The notes under the pieces: model-generated
Told to the model about the DNA's origin: nothing
What the model saw: the letters and a program-made list of their open reading frames with translations, nothing else
Databases searched by the model: none
Origin: Leuconostocaceae bacterium ESL0723
GTDB taxonomy: Bacteria; Bacillota; Bacilli; Lactobacillales; Lactobacillaceae
NCBI GenBank assembly: GCA_029392055.1
Contig: CP113928.1
Span: 184,501 to 248,500, forward strand
Direction: 5' to 3'
DNA: 64,000 nt
Shown here: positions 50,342-59,279 of the stretch, in pieces
Numbering within the stretch: position 1 is the first letter of the stretch
How the letters are laid out: the number at the start of each line of letters is the position of its first letter
Made by a program: the position numbers and the translations under genes

Positions 50342-52873
50342 GTGGCAGAAAAAATTGATCGAATCGAGGTCCGCGGTGGCCGGGTTCATAACTTAAAAAA
50401 CATTGACGTTGATATCCCCCTAAACCAGTTTGTGGCGATTTCAGGACCATCGGGTTCCGGGAAGAGCTCGCTGGCGATGGGGATTCTCTATGCGGAAGGG
50501 TCTCGGCGGTACCTGGAGGCCCTGTCGACCTATACCCGGCGCCGGATTGGTCAGGCTAACCGGCCAGCCGTTCGCGAGGTCCGCCACATTCCATCCGCGA
50601 TTGCCCTGCGGCAGCGCCCCGGTGTGCCTTCTGAGCGTTCGACGGTGGGTTCTTTGACCGAGCTCTTTAACGTGGTCCGCCTGGCCTTTTCCCGCCTGGG
50701 CTCACCAGTCTGTCCGAACGGCCACCGGGTGCCAGCCAGTCTGGCCATCGCCCAGGCCTTTGAACAGCCCAGTGACGATGGCAGCCACGAGGGCTACATT
50801 AACTGTCCAACCTGTGGGGTCCGTTTTGCCGTGCCAACCGCTGAAGATTTCTCTTTTAACGCCGGTGGTGCCTGCCCAGAGTGTCATGGGACCGGTGAAG
50901 TCCGTCAGTTAAACCCGGACATGCTCATTCAGGATGAAAACTTATCAATCCGCGATGGGGCGGTGGCCTCCTGGCGCCTGCCGGGCCGCAGCTTTATGAG
51001 CACAATTGCGGCCTCCCGCGGGGTCAACATTGACATCCCCTTCAAGGACCTGCCGGAAAAGGACCGGGAATTTGTCCTCCACGGTCCTAAAAAGCGGTAT
51101 CCAGTCGACCTGAATACTTCCACCGGCCGGATTTACCACAACATGAACTCCCTGTATGAAAACGCCTACGATGCCGTTTATGACTCTTTGAAAACGTCGA
51201 AGAGTGACGGCGCCATCAAGCGCTTGAATAAGTTCTTCCACTTTTCGACCTGCCCGGTTTGTCACGGCACGCGGTTGAACCCTAAGCTCTTGGAGCAGAC
51301 GATTGCCGGACAAAACATTGCCCAGGTAGCCGACCTGACTTTGGGCGAGCTGCCCGACTGGGTTAAGCAGACCAAGGAATGGCTGCCCGCTAATATGCAG
51401 CAGCTGGCCTCGGTCATCCTAGATAACCTGACCAGCAACCTTCAGCCAATTTTGGAGCTGGGTCTGGATTATCTAACCCTGTCACGGAGTGCTAATACCT
51501 TATCGACCGGGGAATTGCAGCGGATTCAGCTCGCCAAGACCCTGCGGACGGAAACGACTGGGGTGCTCTATGTCTTAGATGAACCCTCGATTGGTCTCCA
51601 TCCGGACAACATCCGCGGTCTGATTTCGGTATTTAAGGCCCTGATTGACCAAGGGAACTCCCTGGTGGTCGTTGACCACAATGTCGACGTGATTGCCGCG
51701 GCCGATTGGATTATTGAAATTGGCCCTGGTTCAGGCGATGCCGGTGGGAAGGTGATTGCCCAGGGCACGCCGAAAGCTTTGGAAAAGGACCCGGATTCTT
51801 TGATTGGTCCCTTCTTGTCTGGTAAGGCCGATATCATGCACGCCAAGGTGCCACCACTAGAGCCAGACCCTAAGCTAGACACCAACATCGAAGTCCAGCA
51901 CTACTACAATTTAAACGATATTAAGGTGACCTTCCCCGGTGACCAACTAACCGCAGTTACTGGTTTTTCTGGGGCCGGCAAGACCAGCCTGATTATGGCT
52001 AGTCTGGCACCAGCCATTGAAGACCAGAGTGCTGGCCAGAACCTGCCCAAGCAGGTCACCAATTTAAAGACACCGCTCAAACACGTGATTACCGTCGATG
52101 CCAAGCCGGTCGGCAAAAACACCCGGTCTAGCGTGGCTACTTACACCAGTATCATGGATAACCTGCGCCGGCTCTTTGCTAGCCTGCCCGAGGCCAAGGA
52201 AAAGGGCTATACGATTGCTGATTTCTCCTATAACAATAAGCAGGGGGCCTGCCCCAACTGTGGTGGCCTGGGTGTGATTTCCCTGGATGTCCAGTATTTG
52301 GCCGATGTGCAAGAAATTTGTCCCGTCTGCCAGGGTAACCGCTTTAAGCCTGAAATTAGCGCCGTTAAATGGGAAGGTTACAGCATCGTTGACCTGCTCA
52401 ACCTTTCAGTGAAGGAAGCTTTGACGGTCTTGGCCAGCCAGCCTAAGATTCTCCGTCAGCTGCGCCTGCTTGATGAAATTGGCCTAGACTACCTTCACCT
52501 CGGTGAGAGCACGCCCAGCCTGTCAGGTGGTGAGGCCCAGCGCCTGAAGCTGGTCAACCACTTAAACAAGCGGCAAAACCAGACCCTCTTTATCTTCGAT
52601 GAGCCTTCGGTCGGTCTGCACCCGCTGGATGTGCAAACCCTGCTGACGGTCTTTAATAAGCTCAAAGAAAAAGGGGCAACCATCTTAATGATTACCCACG
52701 ATTTAGATTTGATGACTAACGCCGACTACCTAGTTGACCTTGGGCCCAAGGGTGGTAGTGCCGGTGGCCGCTTAATGGCCGAAGGACAACCCGCCCAGCT
52801 GATTAAAAAGCCAGATAGCCTGACCCTCAAGTACCTGCGGGCCCACTTTGAAAAGTTCGGGTTGCTAGCCTAA
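50342..52873 (+). CDS. UvrA-like excinuclease ATPase, short (class II, UvrA2) type
   Basis: An 843-residue double ABC ATPase of the UvrA family. First Walker A GPSGSGKSS near residue 34, zinc-type CPTC and CPEC near 159 and 180, CPVC near 303, signature LSTGELQRI near 387 and Walker B VLDEPSIGLHPD near 414. The second half has Walker A GFSGAGKTS near 541, CPNC and CPVC near 638 and 661, LSGGEAQRL near 726 and FDEPSVGLHP near 755. It is about 100 residues shorter than UvrA and seems to lack much of the UvrB-binding segment, as in UvrA2 proteins linked to drug tolerance. The start is GTG after AGGAGG. It overlaps the convergent TetR gene by 4 bases. Confidence 0.9.
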   Translation: MAEKIDRIEVRGGRVHNLKNIDVDIPLNQFVAISGPSGSGKSSLAMGILYAEGSRRYLEALSTYTRRRIGQANRPAVREVRHIPSAIALRQRPGVPSERSTVGSLTELFNVVRLAFSRLGSPVCPNGHRVPASLAIAQAFEQPSDDGSHEGYINCPTCGVRFAVPTAEDFSFNAGGACPECHGTGEVRQLNPDMLIQDENLSIRDGAVASWRLPGRSFMSTIAASRGVNIDIPFKDLPEKDREFVLHGPKKRYPVDLNTSTGRIYHNMNSLYENAYDAVYDSLKTSKSDGAIKRLNKFFHFSTCPVCHGTRLNPKLLEQTIAGQNIAQVADLTLGELPDWVKQTKEWLPANMQQLASVILDNLTSNLQPILELGLDYLTLSRSANTLSTGELQRIQLAKTLRTETTGVLYVLDEPSIGLHPDNIRGLISVFKALIDQGNSLVVVDHNVDVIAAADWIIEIGPGSGDAGGKVIAQGTPKALEKDPDSLIGPFLSGKADIMHAKVPPLEPDPKLDTNIEVQHYYNLNDIKVTFPGDQLTAVTGFSGAGKTSLIMASLAPAIEDQSAGQNLPKQVTNLKTPLKHVITVDAKPVGKNTRSSVATYTSIMDNLRRLFASLPEAKEKGYTIADFSYNNKQGACPNCGGLGVISLDVQYLADVQEICPVCQGNRFKPEISAVKWEGYSIVDLLNLSVKEALTVLASQPKILRQLRLLDEIGLDYLHLGESTPSLSGGEAQRLKLVNHLNKRQNQTLFIFDEPSVGLHPLDVQTLLTVFNKLKEKGATILMITHDLDLMTNADYLVDLGPKGGSAGGRLMAEGQPAQLIKKPDSLTLKYLRAHFEKFGLLA

Positions 52874-53379
52874 CCTTTTTTAGGAAAGTGCTTGGTCTTT
52901 ATAATCTCATCCAGCCGGTCGGCGTCTCGCATCGGATCAAGGGGATGGACCTGGTTTTCGTTCCAGAGATTGACGATAAACATCTGCCCCAAAGTCCAGA
53001 TGAAGTCCGGATCATCGGAGAGCTGGAAGAACTGACGGAAGATTTCCTGGTTAAACTGGGCCTTGAATTCCTCATCCTTTAACTGGAAGTCCAGGGCGGT
53101 CAGGTAGTGACTCAGTTCAAAATTACTCAATAGGGCGTAGGGACCGCGTTTAAAGGCTTCTAGGTCGATGTTTTGAAAGAAGGCCTGGAAACTTACGTCA
53201 AAGACGGCGGTTAAGAGGTCATACTTGTCGTGAAAATGGCGGTAGAAGGTATTACGGTTGATGTCTGCCTGCTGGCAGATTTCCTTGACGCTTAATTTGG
53301 AGAAGGGAACCGTCCGCATAATATTGATGGTGGTTTCGATAATATGGGCCCGCATCAGCTGGGCAGTTTTATTGGCCAT
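52870..53379 (-). CDS. TetR family transcriptional regulator
   Basis: A 169-residue regulator. The N-terminal helix-turn-helix is clear: FSKLSVKEICQQADINRNTF (about residues 26-45), then YRHFHDKYDLLTAVFD, followed by a variable ligand-sensing half. I place the start at 53,379 (MANKTAQL); a frame reaching 53,421 adds 14 residues with no better ribosome site. It is divergent from the MMPL transporter gene at 53,512, the usual arrangement for a regulator of a drug or lipid exporter, and convergent with the UvrA-like gene. It probably represses the transporter and itself; the ligand is unknown. Confidence 0.9.
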   Translation of the reverse strand: MANKTAQLMRAHIIETTINIMRTVPFSKLSVKEICQQADINRNTFYRHFHDKYDLLTAVFDVSFQAFFQNIDLEAFKRGPYALLSNFELSHYLTALDFQLKDEEFKAQFNQEIFRQFFQLSDDPDFIWTLGQMFIVNLWNENQVHPLDPMRDADRLDEIIKTKHFPKKG

Positions 53380-53405
53380 GAAAAATCCTATACACTTTTT
53401 AAAAT

Positions 53406-53424
53406 CTGTCGCTTTTATCAACAG
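53406..53424. promoter_or_regulatory. candidate operator between tetR and the MMPL gene
   Basis: Imperfect inverted repeat CTGT-N11-ACAG in the 132-base divergent spacer. TetR regulators usually bind such spacers, but the arms are short and the assignment is tentative. Confidence 0.28.
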
Positions 53425-53441
53425 TATATCATTTTTACCTC

Positions 53442-53470
53442 TTTACCCGCCTGGGGACCCAGTTTAAAAT
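53442..53470 (+). promoter_or_regulatory. candidate promoter of the MMPL transporter gene
   Basis: TTTACC (53,442-53,447) and TAAAAT (53,465-53,470) are 17 bases apart, about 40 bases before the start codon. Both boxes deviate from consensus. Confidence 0.4.
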
Positions 53471-53511
53471 AGCTAGCAGTTAGTTTTTTAGGAAAGTGGA
53501 GGAGCACAGTT

Positions 53512-55776
53512 ATGCTCGAACGTTTAGGTAAGTGGATTTACCGGCATAAATATTGGACCTTACTGGGATGGGCAGTCCTCCTGGTAGCGCTGATTGCCGG
53601 GGCCGTTGGGGGAGGTTCACACTTCTCTAGCAGCCTGTCAATTTCTGGCATTCCATCCACTGAGATTCAATCAACCCTGGAAAAGGAATTCAATCAAAAC
53701 CCCAATGCGGGAACGATGAAGGTCGTGATCCAGAATAAGAAGGATGGTGGCGTGAGCCAGGACCAGATTAAAAATCAGGTCACTGATGCCATCAACCAGG
53801 TCGATAAGGACTATGGTAAGGACGTCAAGTCAGTTACCAACCCTTATGACAGCAGCATTATCAGTAGTGATAAGACGACGACTTATGTCGACATCACCTT
53901 TGATAAGGGCCCAACGGCGGTTTCCAACGATACCATCAACGGTATTCGCCATATCTTCGATAAAAAGGTCGATACTCAGGGCACTAAGCTGGCCTACACC
54001 GGATCAGTTCAAATCACCAAGATGGACCTGGGTGGTACTTCCGAAGTCATCGGAATCGTCCTGGCCTTTATCCTGCTGCTGATTTTGTTCCGTTCCTTCG
54101 TCACTGCTGGCCTACCAATTGGTAGCGCCCTGGTGGGACTGGGAATCGGTACCTTGCTAATCACCATCGGTACCAACTTCTTTGACCTGGCCAACGTGGC
54201 CCAAACCCTGGCTGTGATGCTGAGTCTGGCCGTTGGGATTGACTATGCCTTGTTCATTTTGAACCGGTATAAGACCGATTTGGCCAGCACTGATGGTGAC
54301 CGGGAAACGGCCCTGGGCCGGGCGGTTAGTGAAGCCGGTAAGTCAGTCATCTTTGCCGGTGTGACTGTGATTGTGGCCGTTTGTGGCCTGAGTCTGGTCG
54401 GCATCGACTTCCTGTCAGCGATGGGCTTTGCCGCTGGCGTGGCCGTCTTCTTTGCCATGTTATCCGCCCTGACCCTGCTGCCAGCCCTGATTTCAGTGGC
54501 CGGCCGCTTTATTAAGCCTAACAACAAGTCCGTCCAGGACATGGTTAAGCGCCCTAGCTGGGGGACTCGTTTCTTAACGGGACACCCATGGGTGGTAACA
54601 ATTGTCGGCATCGCGGTGCTAGCCGGCTTGGCTCTGCCAGCCCAGCACATGCGCTTTGGTATGCCTTATAACGGTTCTTTGCCAGAACAGCGGACTGAAC
54701 GTCAGGCCTATGACATTATTTCAGATAAGTTTGGTGAAGGAGTTAACGCACCGCTGGTCGCGGTGATTCAGTTGGATCCTAAGGACCAGGACAATTCGGC
54801 TAACCTGGCCAAGATTGCTGACCACATCCAAAACCTGAAGGGCGCTAAGCAGATTGTGCCAGTTGTCGATAAGACCAAGGCTGCTCAAGTGCAACAGCAG
54901 TTGACCGCCCAAGCCCAGCAGCAAATGGCAGCCCAGGCCCAAGCGACTGGCCAAATGCCAACTGACCAGGATAAGGACAAGGCTGCCCAGCAAATCAAGG
55001 CAGCGGTCTTGGCTCAGGCTTCCAAGCCATACCAGCTTAGTTCAGATGGTAAGTACGCCCTGATGATTGTCATCCCTAAGGAAGGTTCGGTTTCTAAGCA
55101 GACTGGTGAGCTGACCCAAAAGATCAAAGATTACTCTAAGACTACGCAGCACGACTACGATGCCAAGATTACCCTGACTGGGGTGAATGCAGTTAACATC
55201 GATATTACTGACAAGCTGGATAAGGCGACCCCAGTCTTTGCGGGTATCATTATCCTGCTGGCCTTCATCTTGCTGATGGTCGTCTTCAAGTCCTTTGTGG
55301 TACCTTTGGTTGCCATGGCTGGCTTTGCCCTGTCCCTGTTGGCTTCCTTTGGTTTGACCACGGCGGTTATCCAGGACGGCTTCATGAAGAGCGTCTTTGG
55401 TATCAGTAAGGGCGCACCGCTGCTGTCCTTCCTGCCGGTGATTGTCATCGGGATTCTCTTCGGCCTGGCCATGGACTATGAAGTCTTCATGGTTTCCCGG
55501 GCCCGGGAAATCTTTGTTAAGACCGGTAACAATGACGAAGCTGTCACGGTTGCCCTGCAAGACAGTGGTCCCATCGTGATTACGGCGGCCCTGATTATGA
55601 TTGCCGTCTTTGGTTCCTTCGCCTTGAACTCTGATCCAACGGTTAAGTCGTTGGGTCTGGCCCTGGCCTTTGGGGTCTTCTCGGATGCCTTCATTGTCCG
55701 GCTGCTGATTGTACCATCGCTTCTCAAGATTTTGGGACGTTGGAACTGGGCTTTCCCTGGACAAAAGCATAAGTAA
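53512..55776 (+). CDS. MMPL/RND family transporter (YdfJ-like)
   Basis: A 754-residue proton-driven exporter. Two halves repeat the same plan: one helix, a large extracytoplasmic domain, then five helices. The family's membrane motif appears as GIDYALFILNRYK near residue 242 and as GLAMDYEVFMVSRARE near 654. The second outer domain contains a Gln/Ala-rich segment (TAQAQQQMAAQAQATGQ, about 463-479). GTGGAGGAG lies before the ATG. With the divergent TetR gene it forms a classic regulated efflux pair for lipids or hydrophobic toxic compounds; the substrate is unknown. The gene ends just before a terminator. Confidence 0.93.
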   Translation: MLERLGKWIYRHKYWTLLGWAVLLVALIAGAVGGGSHFSSSLSISGIPSTEIQSTLEKEFNQNPNAGTMKVVIQNKKDGGVSQDQIKNQVTDAINQVDKDYGKDVKSVTNPYDSSIISSDKTTTYVDITFDKGPTAVSNDTINGIRHIFDKKVDTQGTKLAYTGSVQITKMDLGGTSEVIGIVLAFILLLILFRSFVTAGLPIGSALVGLGIGTLLITIGTNFFDLANVAQTLAVMLSLAVGIDYALFILNRYKTDLASTDGDRETALGRAVSEAGKSVIFAGVTVIVAVCGLSLVGIDFLSAMGFAAGVAVFFAMLSALTLLPALISVAGRFIKPNNKSVQDMVKRPSWGTRFLTGHPWVVTIVGIAVLAGLALPAQHMRFGMPYNGSLPEQRTERQAYDIISDKFGEGVNAPLVAVIQLDPKDQDNSANLAKIADHIQNLKGAKQIVPVVDKTKAAQVQQQLTAQAQQQMAAQAQATGQMPTDQDKDKAAQQIKAAVLAQASKPYQLSSDGKYALMIVIPKEGSVSKQTGELTQKIKDYSKTTQHDYDAKITLTGVNAVNIDITDKLDKATPVFAGIIILLAFILLMVVFKSFVVPLVAMAGFALSLLASFGLTTAVIQDGFMKSVFGISKGAPLLSFLPVIVIGILFGLAMDYEVFMVSRAREIFVKTGNNDEAVTVALQDSGPIVITAALIMIAVFGSFALNSDPTVKSLGLALAFGVFSDAFIVRLLIVPSLLKILGRWNWAFPGQKHK

Positions 55777-55789
55777 AGTTCATTAAACT

Positions 55790-55822
55790 AAGTGGTGTTG
55801 CTGCGGCAATACCACTTTTTTT
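55790..55822 (+). terminator. terminator of the MMPL gene
   Basis: Stem AAGTGGTGTTGC / GCAATACCACTT with one G-U pair and a TGCG loop, then a T run. Confidence 0.9.
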
Positions 55823-55833
55823 ATGTTCGGTAA

Positions 55834-55863
55834 TTGTTAATAGGAAAATAAAAGTGCTATATT
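55834..55863 (+). promoter_or_regulatory. promoter of the glycerophosphodiesterase gene
   Basis: TTGTTA (55,834-55,839) and TATATT (55,858-55,863), spacer 18, 35 bases before the start codon. Confidence 0.6.
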
Positions 55864-55898
55864 GAAAGCTAAGTAACTCCAGTGGGGGAGGGAATTCT

Positions 55899-57680
55899 AT
55901 GCAATACCTATGGCGGGCCGGTCAGGCCTTTTACAAAAATTGGTGGCGGTACTTGGTGCTGATTATTGGCCTGCAGGCGCTTGTCCGGCACTTAATCATT
56001 CCCGTTTACGGTTGGATTTTCCAGGGCATCCTGGCAGTCTTTGGCATTAACTATCTCTCCTATAATAACTTGGGGGATTTGTTTACCTACGGCACCTTGC
56101 CGCTGTGGTGCCTCCTGTTGTTGGGACTGGTGGTCATGGTCACGGCCTACCTGCAGTTTGCCCTAATCATTGTGGGCGTCTACCAAATTGCCGAAGGACA
56201 TGAAATCCGGCCCCGGCAAATTCTGGCCGTGATTTTTGGTAACCTGCGCTCCTTCTCCTGGCCCGGCTTCCTGCTTTTCATGGCCTACGTGGCCGTAGTC
56301 CTACCGGCCTTTTCGACCCTCTTTTCATCCAGCCTCCTGCGGAAGGTGGTCCTACCAGACTTTGTGATTACCTTTTTGCTGAGTAACTGGTTTTATGGCC
56401 TGGCTCTCATAGTCCTGATTCTGGCCTGGTTGGTGGTGGGGGTGCGCTTAATCCGCGTCCTGCCCCTGATGCTAATCAAGGGTCAGCCCTGGCAGCAGGC
56501 CTTTGCCGATAGCTGGCGGGGAACCAAGCCCCGCTTTTGGCGCTACGTGGTTCAAATTGTCCTGATTGCCCTCTTAGTCTGGGCGGTGACTACTTTGAGC
56601 AGCTATGTGGGCGTCCACCTTCAGCTTTGGTTTGACTACCACTGGCGCAGCGTTTCCCTGGCTTCGGCTATTTTTCTAACCTTTGGGGTCCAGCTGGTCC
56701 AAGTCCTAATGGGCGTTTTTGAAACGATTCTCTTTGCCCTGATTATTACCTTCCCTGGGCAAATACCATTAGCTACCCGGCCAGCCCTCTTTAAGCGAAC
56801 CTATTCCCGGCGGGTTCAGGCCTTGGCCCGGCGACTAACGATGGTGGCGGTGGCCTTGGTTTTGATTGGCTTTAATGTGACCTACCTGGTTGGGTCCTAT
56901 AACAACCCGGCCAGCATCTTGACCATTTCCCACCGGGGCGTGGATGGCGTCAACGGCGTGCAAAACACGATTCCAGTCCTGGAGAAAACCGCCCAGCACC
57001 ATCCCGACTACGTTGAAATGGACCTGCATGAAACCAAGGATGACCAGTTTGTGGTCATGCACGATGCCAATTTGAAGGCGTTGACCGGGGTTAATAAGCG
57101 GCCCCACCAACTGACCTTAGATCAAATCACTAGTTTAACCGCCCATGAAAACGGCTTTAGTGCCCCGGTGGCTAGTTTTGATGACTACTTGGCCACGGCC
57201 GAGCGCCTGCACCAAAAGCTCCTGGTTGAAATCAAGGTTAGCTCCCAGGACAGCCCTCACATGATGCGGAATTTCACCAAGAAATACGGCCAGCGGATGG
57301 TCCAAGATGGTAACATGCTCCATTCCCTGTCCTACCCGGTTATTCTGCAATCCCGGGAAATGATGCCTAAGATTCCGGCCAGCTTTATCCTGCCCTATAC
57401 CCTGGTCCTACCCCAGACTCAGGCGAACGCCTACACTTTGGAACAGACCACCCTCAGCCAGGAAATCGTGGACCAGGCCCACCGCCAGAACCAGAAGGTC
57501 TTTGCCTGGGACATTGACGATCCCGATGAAATGCAGTCGATGATTTTCATGAACAACGATGGCATTATCACCGACGATCTCTCGACCCTCCAGTCAGTCA
57601 TCAACAGTGAGGTCGACCATCCATCCTATGCTAAGCGGATGTCCCAGCTGCTAAACGTTGACTGGCAATCAGCTTTTTAA
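55899..57680 (+). CDS. glycerophosphodiester phosphodiesterase with N-terminal membrane domain
   Basis: A 593-residue protein. The first 330 residues form seven or eight membrane helices of the kind called the glycerophosphoryl diester phosphodiesterase membrane domain. The GDPD barrel follows: ISHRGVDGVNGVQNTIPVLE near residue 344 with the catalytic HRG and metal-binding NT..E, YVEMDLHETKDD near 371 (ExD), VVMHDANL near 388 (catalytic HD) and KLLVEIKV near 442. It releases glycerol-3-phosphate from glycerophosphodiesters, possibly from lipid or lipoteichoic acid, at the membrane. Start ATG preceded by GGGGGAGGG. It is a single-gene unit with its own promoter and no clear terminator before the tRNA operon promoter. 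Confidence 0.92.
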   Translation: MQYLWRAGQAFYKNWWRYLVLIIGLQALVRHLIIPVYGWIFQGILAVFGINYLSYNNLGDLFTYGTLPLWCLLLLGLVVMVTAYLQFALIIVGVYQIAEGHEIRPRQILAVIFGNLRSFSWPGFLLFMAYVAVVLPAFSTLFSSSLLRKVVLPDFVITFLLSNWFYGLALIVLILAWLVVGVRLIRVLPLMLIKGQPWQQAFADSWRGTKPRFWRYVVQIVLIALLVWAVTTLSSYVGVHLQLWFDYHWRSVSLASAIFLTFGVQLVQVLMGVFETILFALIITFPGQIPLATRPALFKRTYSRRVQALARRLTMVAVALVLIGFNVTYLVGSYNNPASILTISHRGVDGVNGVQNTIPVLEKTAQHHPDYVEMDLHETKDDQFVVMHDANLKALTGVNKRPHQLTLDQITSLTAHENGFSAPVASFDDYLATAERLHQKLLVEIKVSSQDSPHMMRNFTKKYGQRMVQDGNMLHSLSYPVILQSREMMPKIPASFILPYTLVLPQTQANAYTLEQTTLSQEIVDQAHRQNQKVFAWDIDDPDEMQSMIFMNNDGIITDDLSTLQSVINSEVDHPSYAKRMSQLLNVDWQSAF

Positions 57681-57681
57681 C

Positions 57682-57710
57682 TTGCTTTATGCTCAGACAC
57701 TTGATACAAT
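57682..57710 (+). promoter_or_regulatory. promoter of the tRNA operon
   Basis: TTGCTT (57,682-57,687) and TACAAT (57,705-57,710) with a 17-base spacer, 20 bases before tRNA-Tyr. Confidence 0.75.
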
Positions 57711-57730
57711 ATTAGAGTTGTTTGAGACAT

Positions 57731-57813
57731 GGGAGTGTAGCGAAGTCTGGCTAAACGCGACGGACTGTAACTCCGTTCCTTCGGGTTCGTAGGTTCGAAT
57801 CCTACCGCTCCCA
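57731..57813 (+). tRNA. tRNA-Tyr (anticodon GTA)
   Basis: An 83-base cloverleaf with acceptor stem GGGAGTG / CGCTCCC, anticodon GTA in GACTGTAACTC, the long variable arm expected for bacterial tRNA-Tyr (CCGTTCCTTCGGGTTCG region) and TTCGAATC T-loop. The 3' CCA is not encoded at the discriminator A. Confidence 0.95.
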
Positions 57814-57841
57814 TTGCCTAGCTTCAGGCAAAATGAAGCAT

Positions 57842-57913
57842 TGCCCCTTCGCCAAGTGGTAAGGCAGAGGTTTTTGGTACCTCCATGCGCTGGTTCGATC
57901 CCAGCAGGGGCAA
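57842..57913 (+). tRNA. tRNA-Gln (anticodon TTG)
   Basis: A 72-base cloverleaf with acceptor stem TGCCCCT / AGGGGCA, D-loop AGTGGTAAGGC, anticodon TTG in TTTTTGGTA and T-loop GGTTCGATCCC. It follows tRNA-Tyr by 28 bases in the same unit; CCA is not encoded. Confidence 0.95.
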
Positions 57914-57918
57914 CTTAA

Positions 57919-57950
57919 AAAAGCAGTCACGTCAGTGACTGCTTTTTCTT
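57919..57950 (+). terminator. terminator of the tRNA operon
   Basis: Stem AAAAGCAGTCAC, loop GTCA, stem GTGACTGCTTTT (57,935-57,946), then TCTTT. Confidence 0.92.
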
Positions 57951-57956
57951 TGCACT

Positions 57957-57982
57957 AAAAAACACCCAGCTGGGTGTTTTAT
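57957..57982 (-). terminator. terminator of hflX (palindromic)
   Basis: AAAACACCCAGCTGGGTGTTTT is fully self-complementary and ends the minus-strand hflX message; its left arm gives the T run in that direction. Confidence 0.8.
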
Positions 57983-59268
57983 TTTTGGATAAAGTTTTCG
58001 TACTGGGGGACTTCCTCACCGGTTAATTCAACCTTGAGAGCGGTACCGTCCTCGTTATATTCTTCATCAAGAAAAGTGTGGTGGGCCGCTAGCTGGGCCA
58101 CGACCTTGTTTTCGCTGAAAGGCACGAAGAGGTCAACGACCTGGACATCCGGGAAGATGGCCTTTTTAATCAGACCGAGCAGTTCATCCTGGGACTTGAG
58201 ATCCTTGGCACAGATGGTAATGCTCTCCTGACCATCAACGGTCGGATAGGGCACATCCGCCAAGTCGGCCTTGTTGTAGACCGTAATCATGGGCCGGCCG
58301 GTTACACCAATCTTTTCTAGGGTGGACTGGGTCGTGGCCATCATTTTCTGGTAGTTAGGGTCAGAAATATCAACGACTTGGAGGAGCAAGTCCGCCTGGG
58401 CGGCCTCGGCCAGGGTGGATTGGAAGGCAGCCACCAGGTCGTGAGGCAGCTTGGAGACAAAACCAACTGTATCGGACAGCAAGAACTGCTTCTTATCTGG
58501 CAGGGTCAGCTGACGGACGGTGGTGTTTAGGGTGGCAAAGAGCATGTTCTTTTCAAAGACCTGCTTGCTCTGGTCGGCCTGGGCTCCGACGCCAAAGCGG
58601 CTGAGGAGCTGGTTCATCAGGGTTGACTTACCGGCGTTAGTATAACCGACTAAGGCGACACTGGGCAGGCCACTGTCGTGGCGTTGGGCTGACCGGGTCT
58701 GGGCGCCGCTTTCAATGTCAGCCAGTTCGTGGCGGATATGAACCATTTCACTGGTAATCCGCCGCCGGGACTCTTCCAGTTGGGTTTCACCAGAACCACG
58801 GCTGGTAAAACCACCACCACCGGCCCCGGTTTGCTGATCCAAACTAACGGACATGCTGGTCCGCAGGCGGGGCAGCTGGTACTGTAGCCGGGCTAGTTGG
58901 ACCTGGAGCTTGGCCTGCTTGGTCTGGGCCCGCTGGGCAAAGATGTCTAAGATTAGGCCGGTTCGGTCAACCACGGTGGCCTGGGTCCGCTTTTCTAAGT
59001 TACGAATTTGGGAAGGGGAGAGTTCGTCATTGGTGACAATCAGGTCCACTTCGTAGGATTGGACGGCGGCTGCCAGTTCTTCGACCTTTCCCTTACCAAA
59101 GTAGGTGCCGGGGTCGGGTCGGTCGGTTTTCTGGGTGAAGGTGGCGACCGGGTCTAAGTTGTTGGCTCGGGCTAGTTCGGCCAGCTCGGTCATTTCATAG
59201 TCCAGGTCCCCGTGGTTTTTATAAGCAAGGCCGGCCAAGATGGCCGGCCGGGTTTCAGGATTCTGCAT
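57979..59268 (-). CDS. hflX: ribosome-associated GTPase HflX
   Basis: A 429-residue GTPase that binds the 50S subunit and rescues or splits stalled ribosomes after stress. The N-terminal HflX domain contains DPGTYFGKGKVEEL (about 51-64) and NDELSPSQIRNLEKR (about 80-94); a glycine-rich linker follows (QTGAGGGGFTSRG near 145). The G domain shows GYTNAGKS near 207, DTVGFVSKLPHDL near 255 and NKAD near 313. AAAGAGG precedes the ATG. The gene starts 11 bases after the histidine phosphatase gene, so both share a message. Length normal. Confidence 0.95.
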   Translation of the reverse strand: MQNPETRPAILAGLAYKNHGDLDYEMTELAELARANNLDPVATFTQKTDRPDPGTYFGKGKVEELAAAVQSYEVDLIVTNDELSPSQIRNLEKRTQATVVDRTGLILDIFAQRAQTKQAKLQVQLARLQYQLPRLRTSMSVSLDQQTGAGGGGFTSRGSGETQLEESRRRITSEMVHIRHELADIESGAQTRSAQRHDSGLPSVALVGYTNAGKSTLMNQLLSRFGVGAQADQSKQVFEKNMLFATLNTTVRQLTLPDKKQFLLSDTVGFVSKLPHDLVAAFQSTLAEAAQADLLLQVVDISDPNYQKMMATTQSTLEKIGVTGRPMITVYNKADLADVPYPTVDGQESITICAKDLKSQDELLGLIKKAIFPDVQVVDLFVPFSENKVVAQLAAHHTFLDEEYNEDGTALKVELTGEEVPQYENFIQK

Positions 59269-59279
59269 TGATGCCTCTT

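Noticed and set aside
50342-52873. The short UvrA-like gene considered as a truncated or frameshifted uvrA
   Set aside because: Both ATPase halves, their signatures and the zinc motifs are complete; the missing part fits the natural short class II form.
53380-53421. A 14-residue N-terminal extension of the TetR regulator
   Set aside because: It would reach into the operator/promoter spacer and is not needed; MANKTAQL is a normal TetR start.
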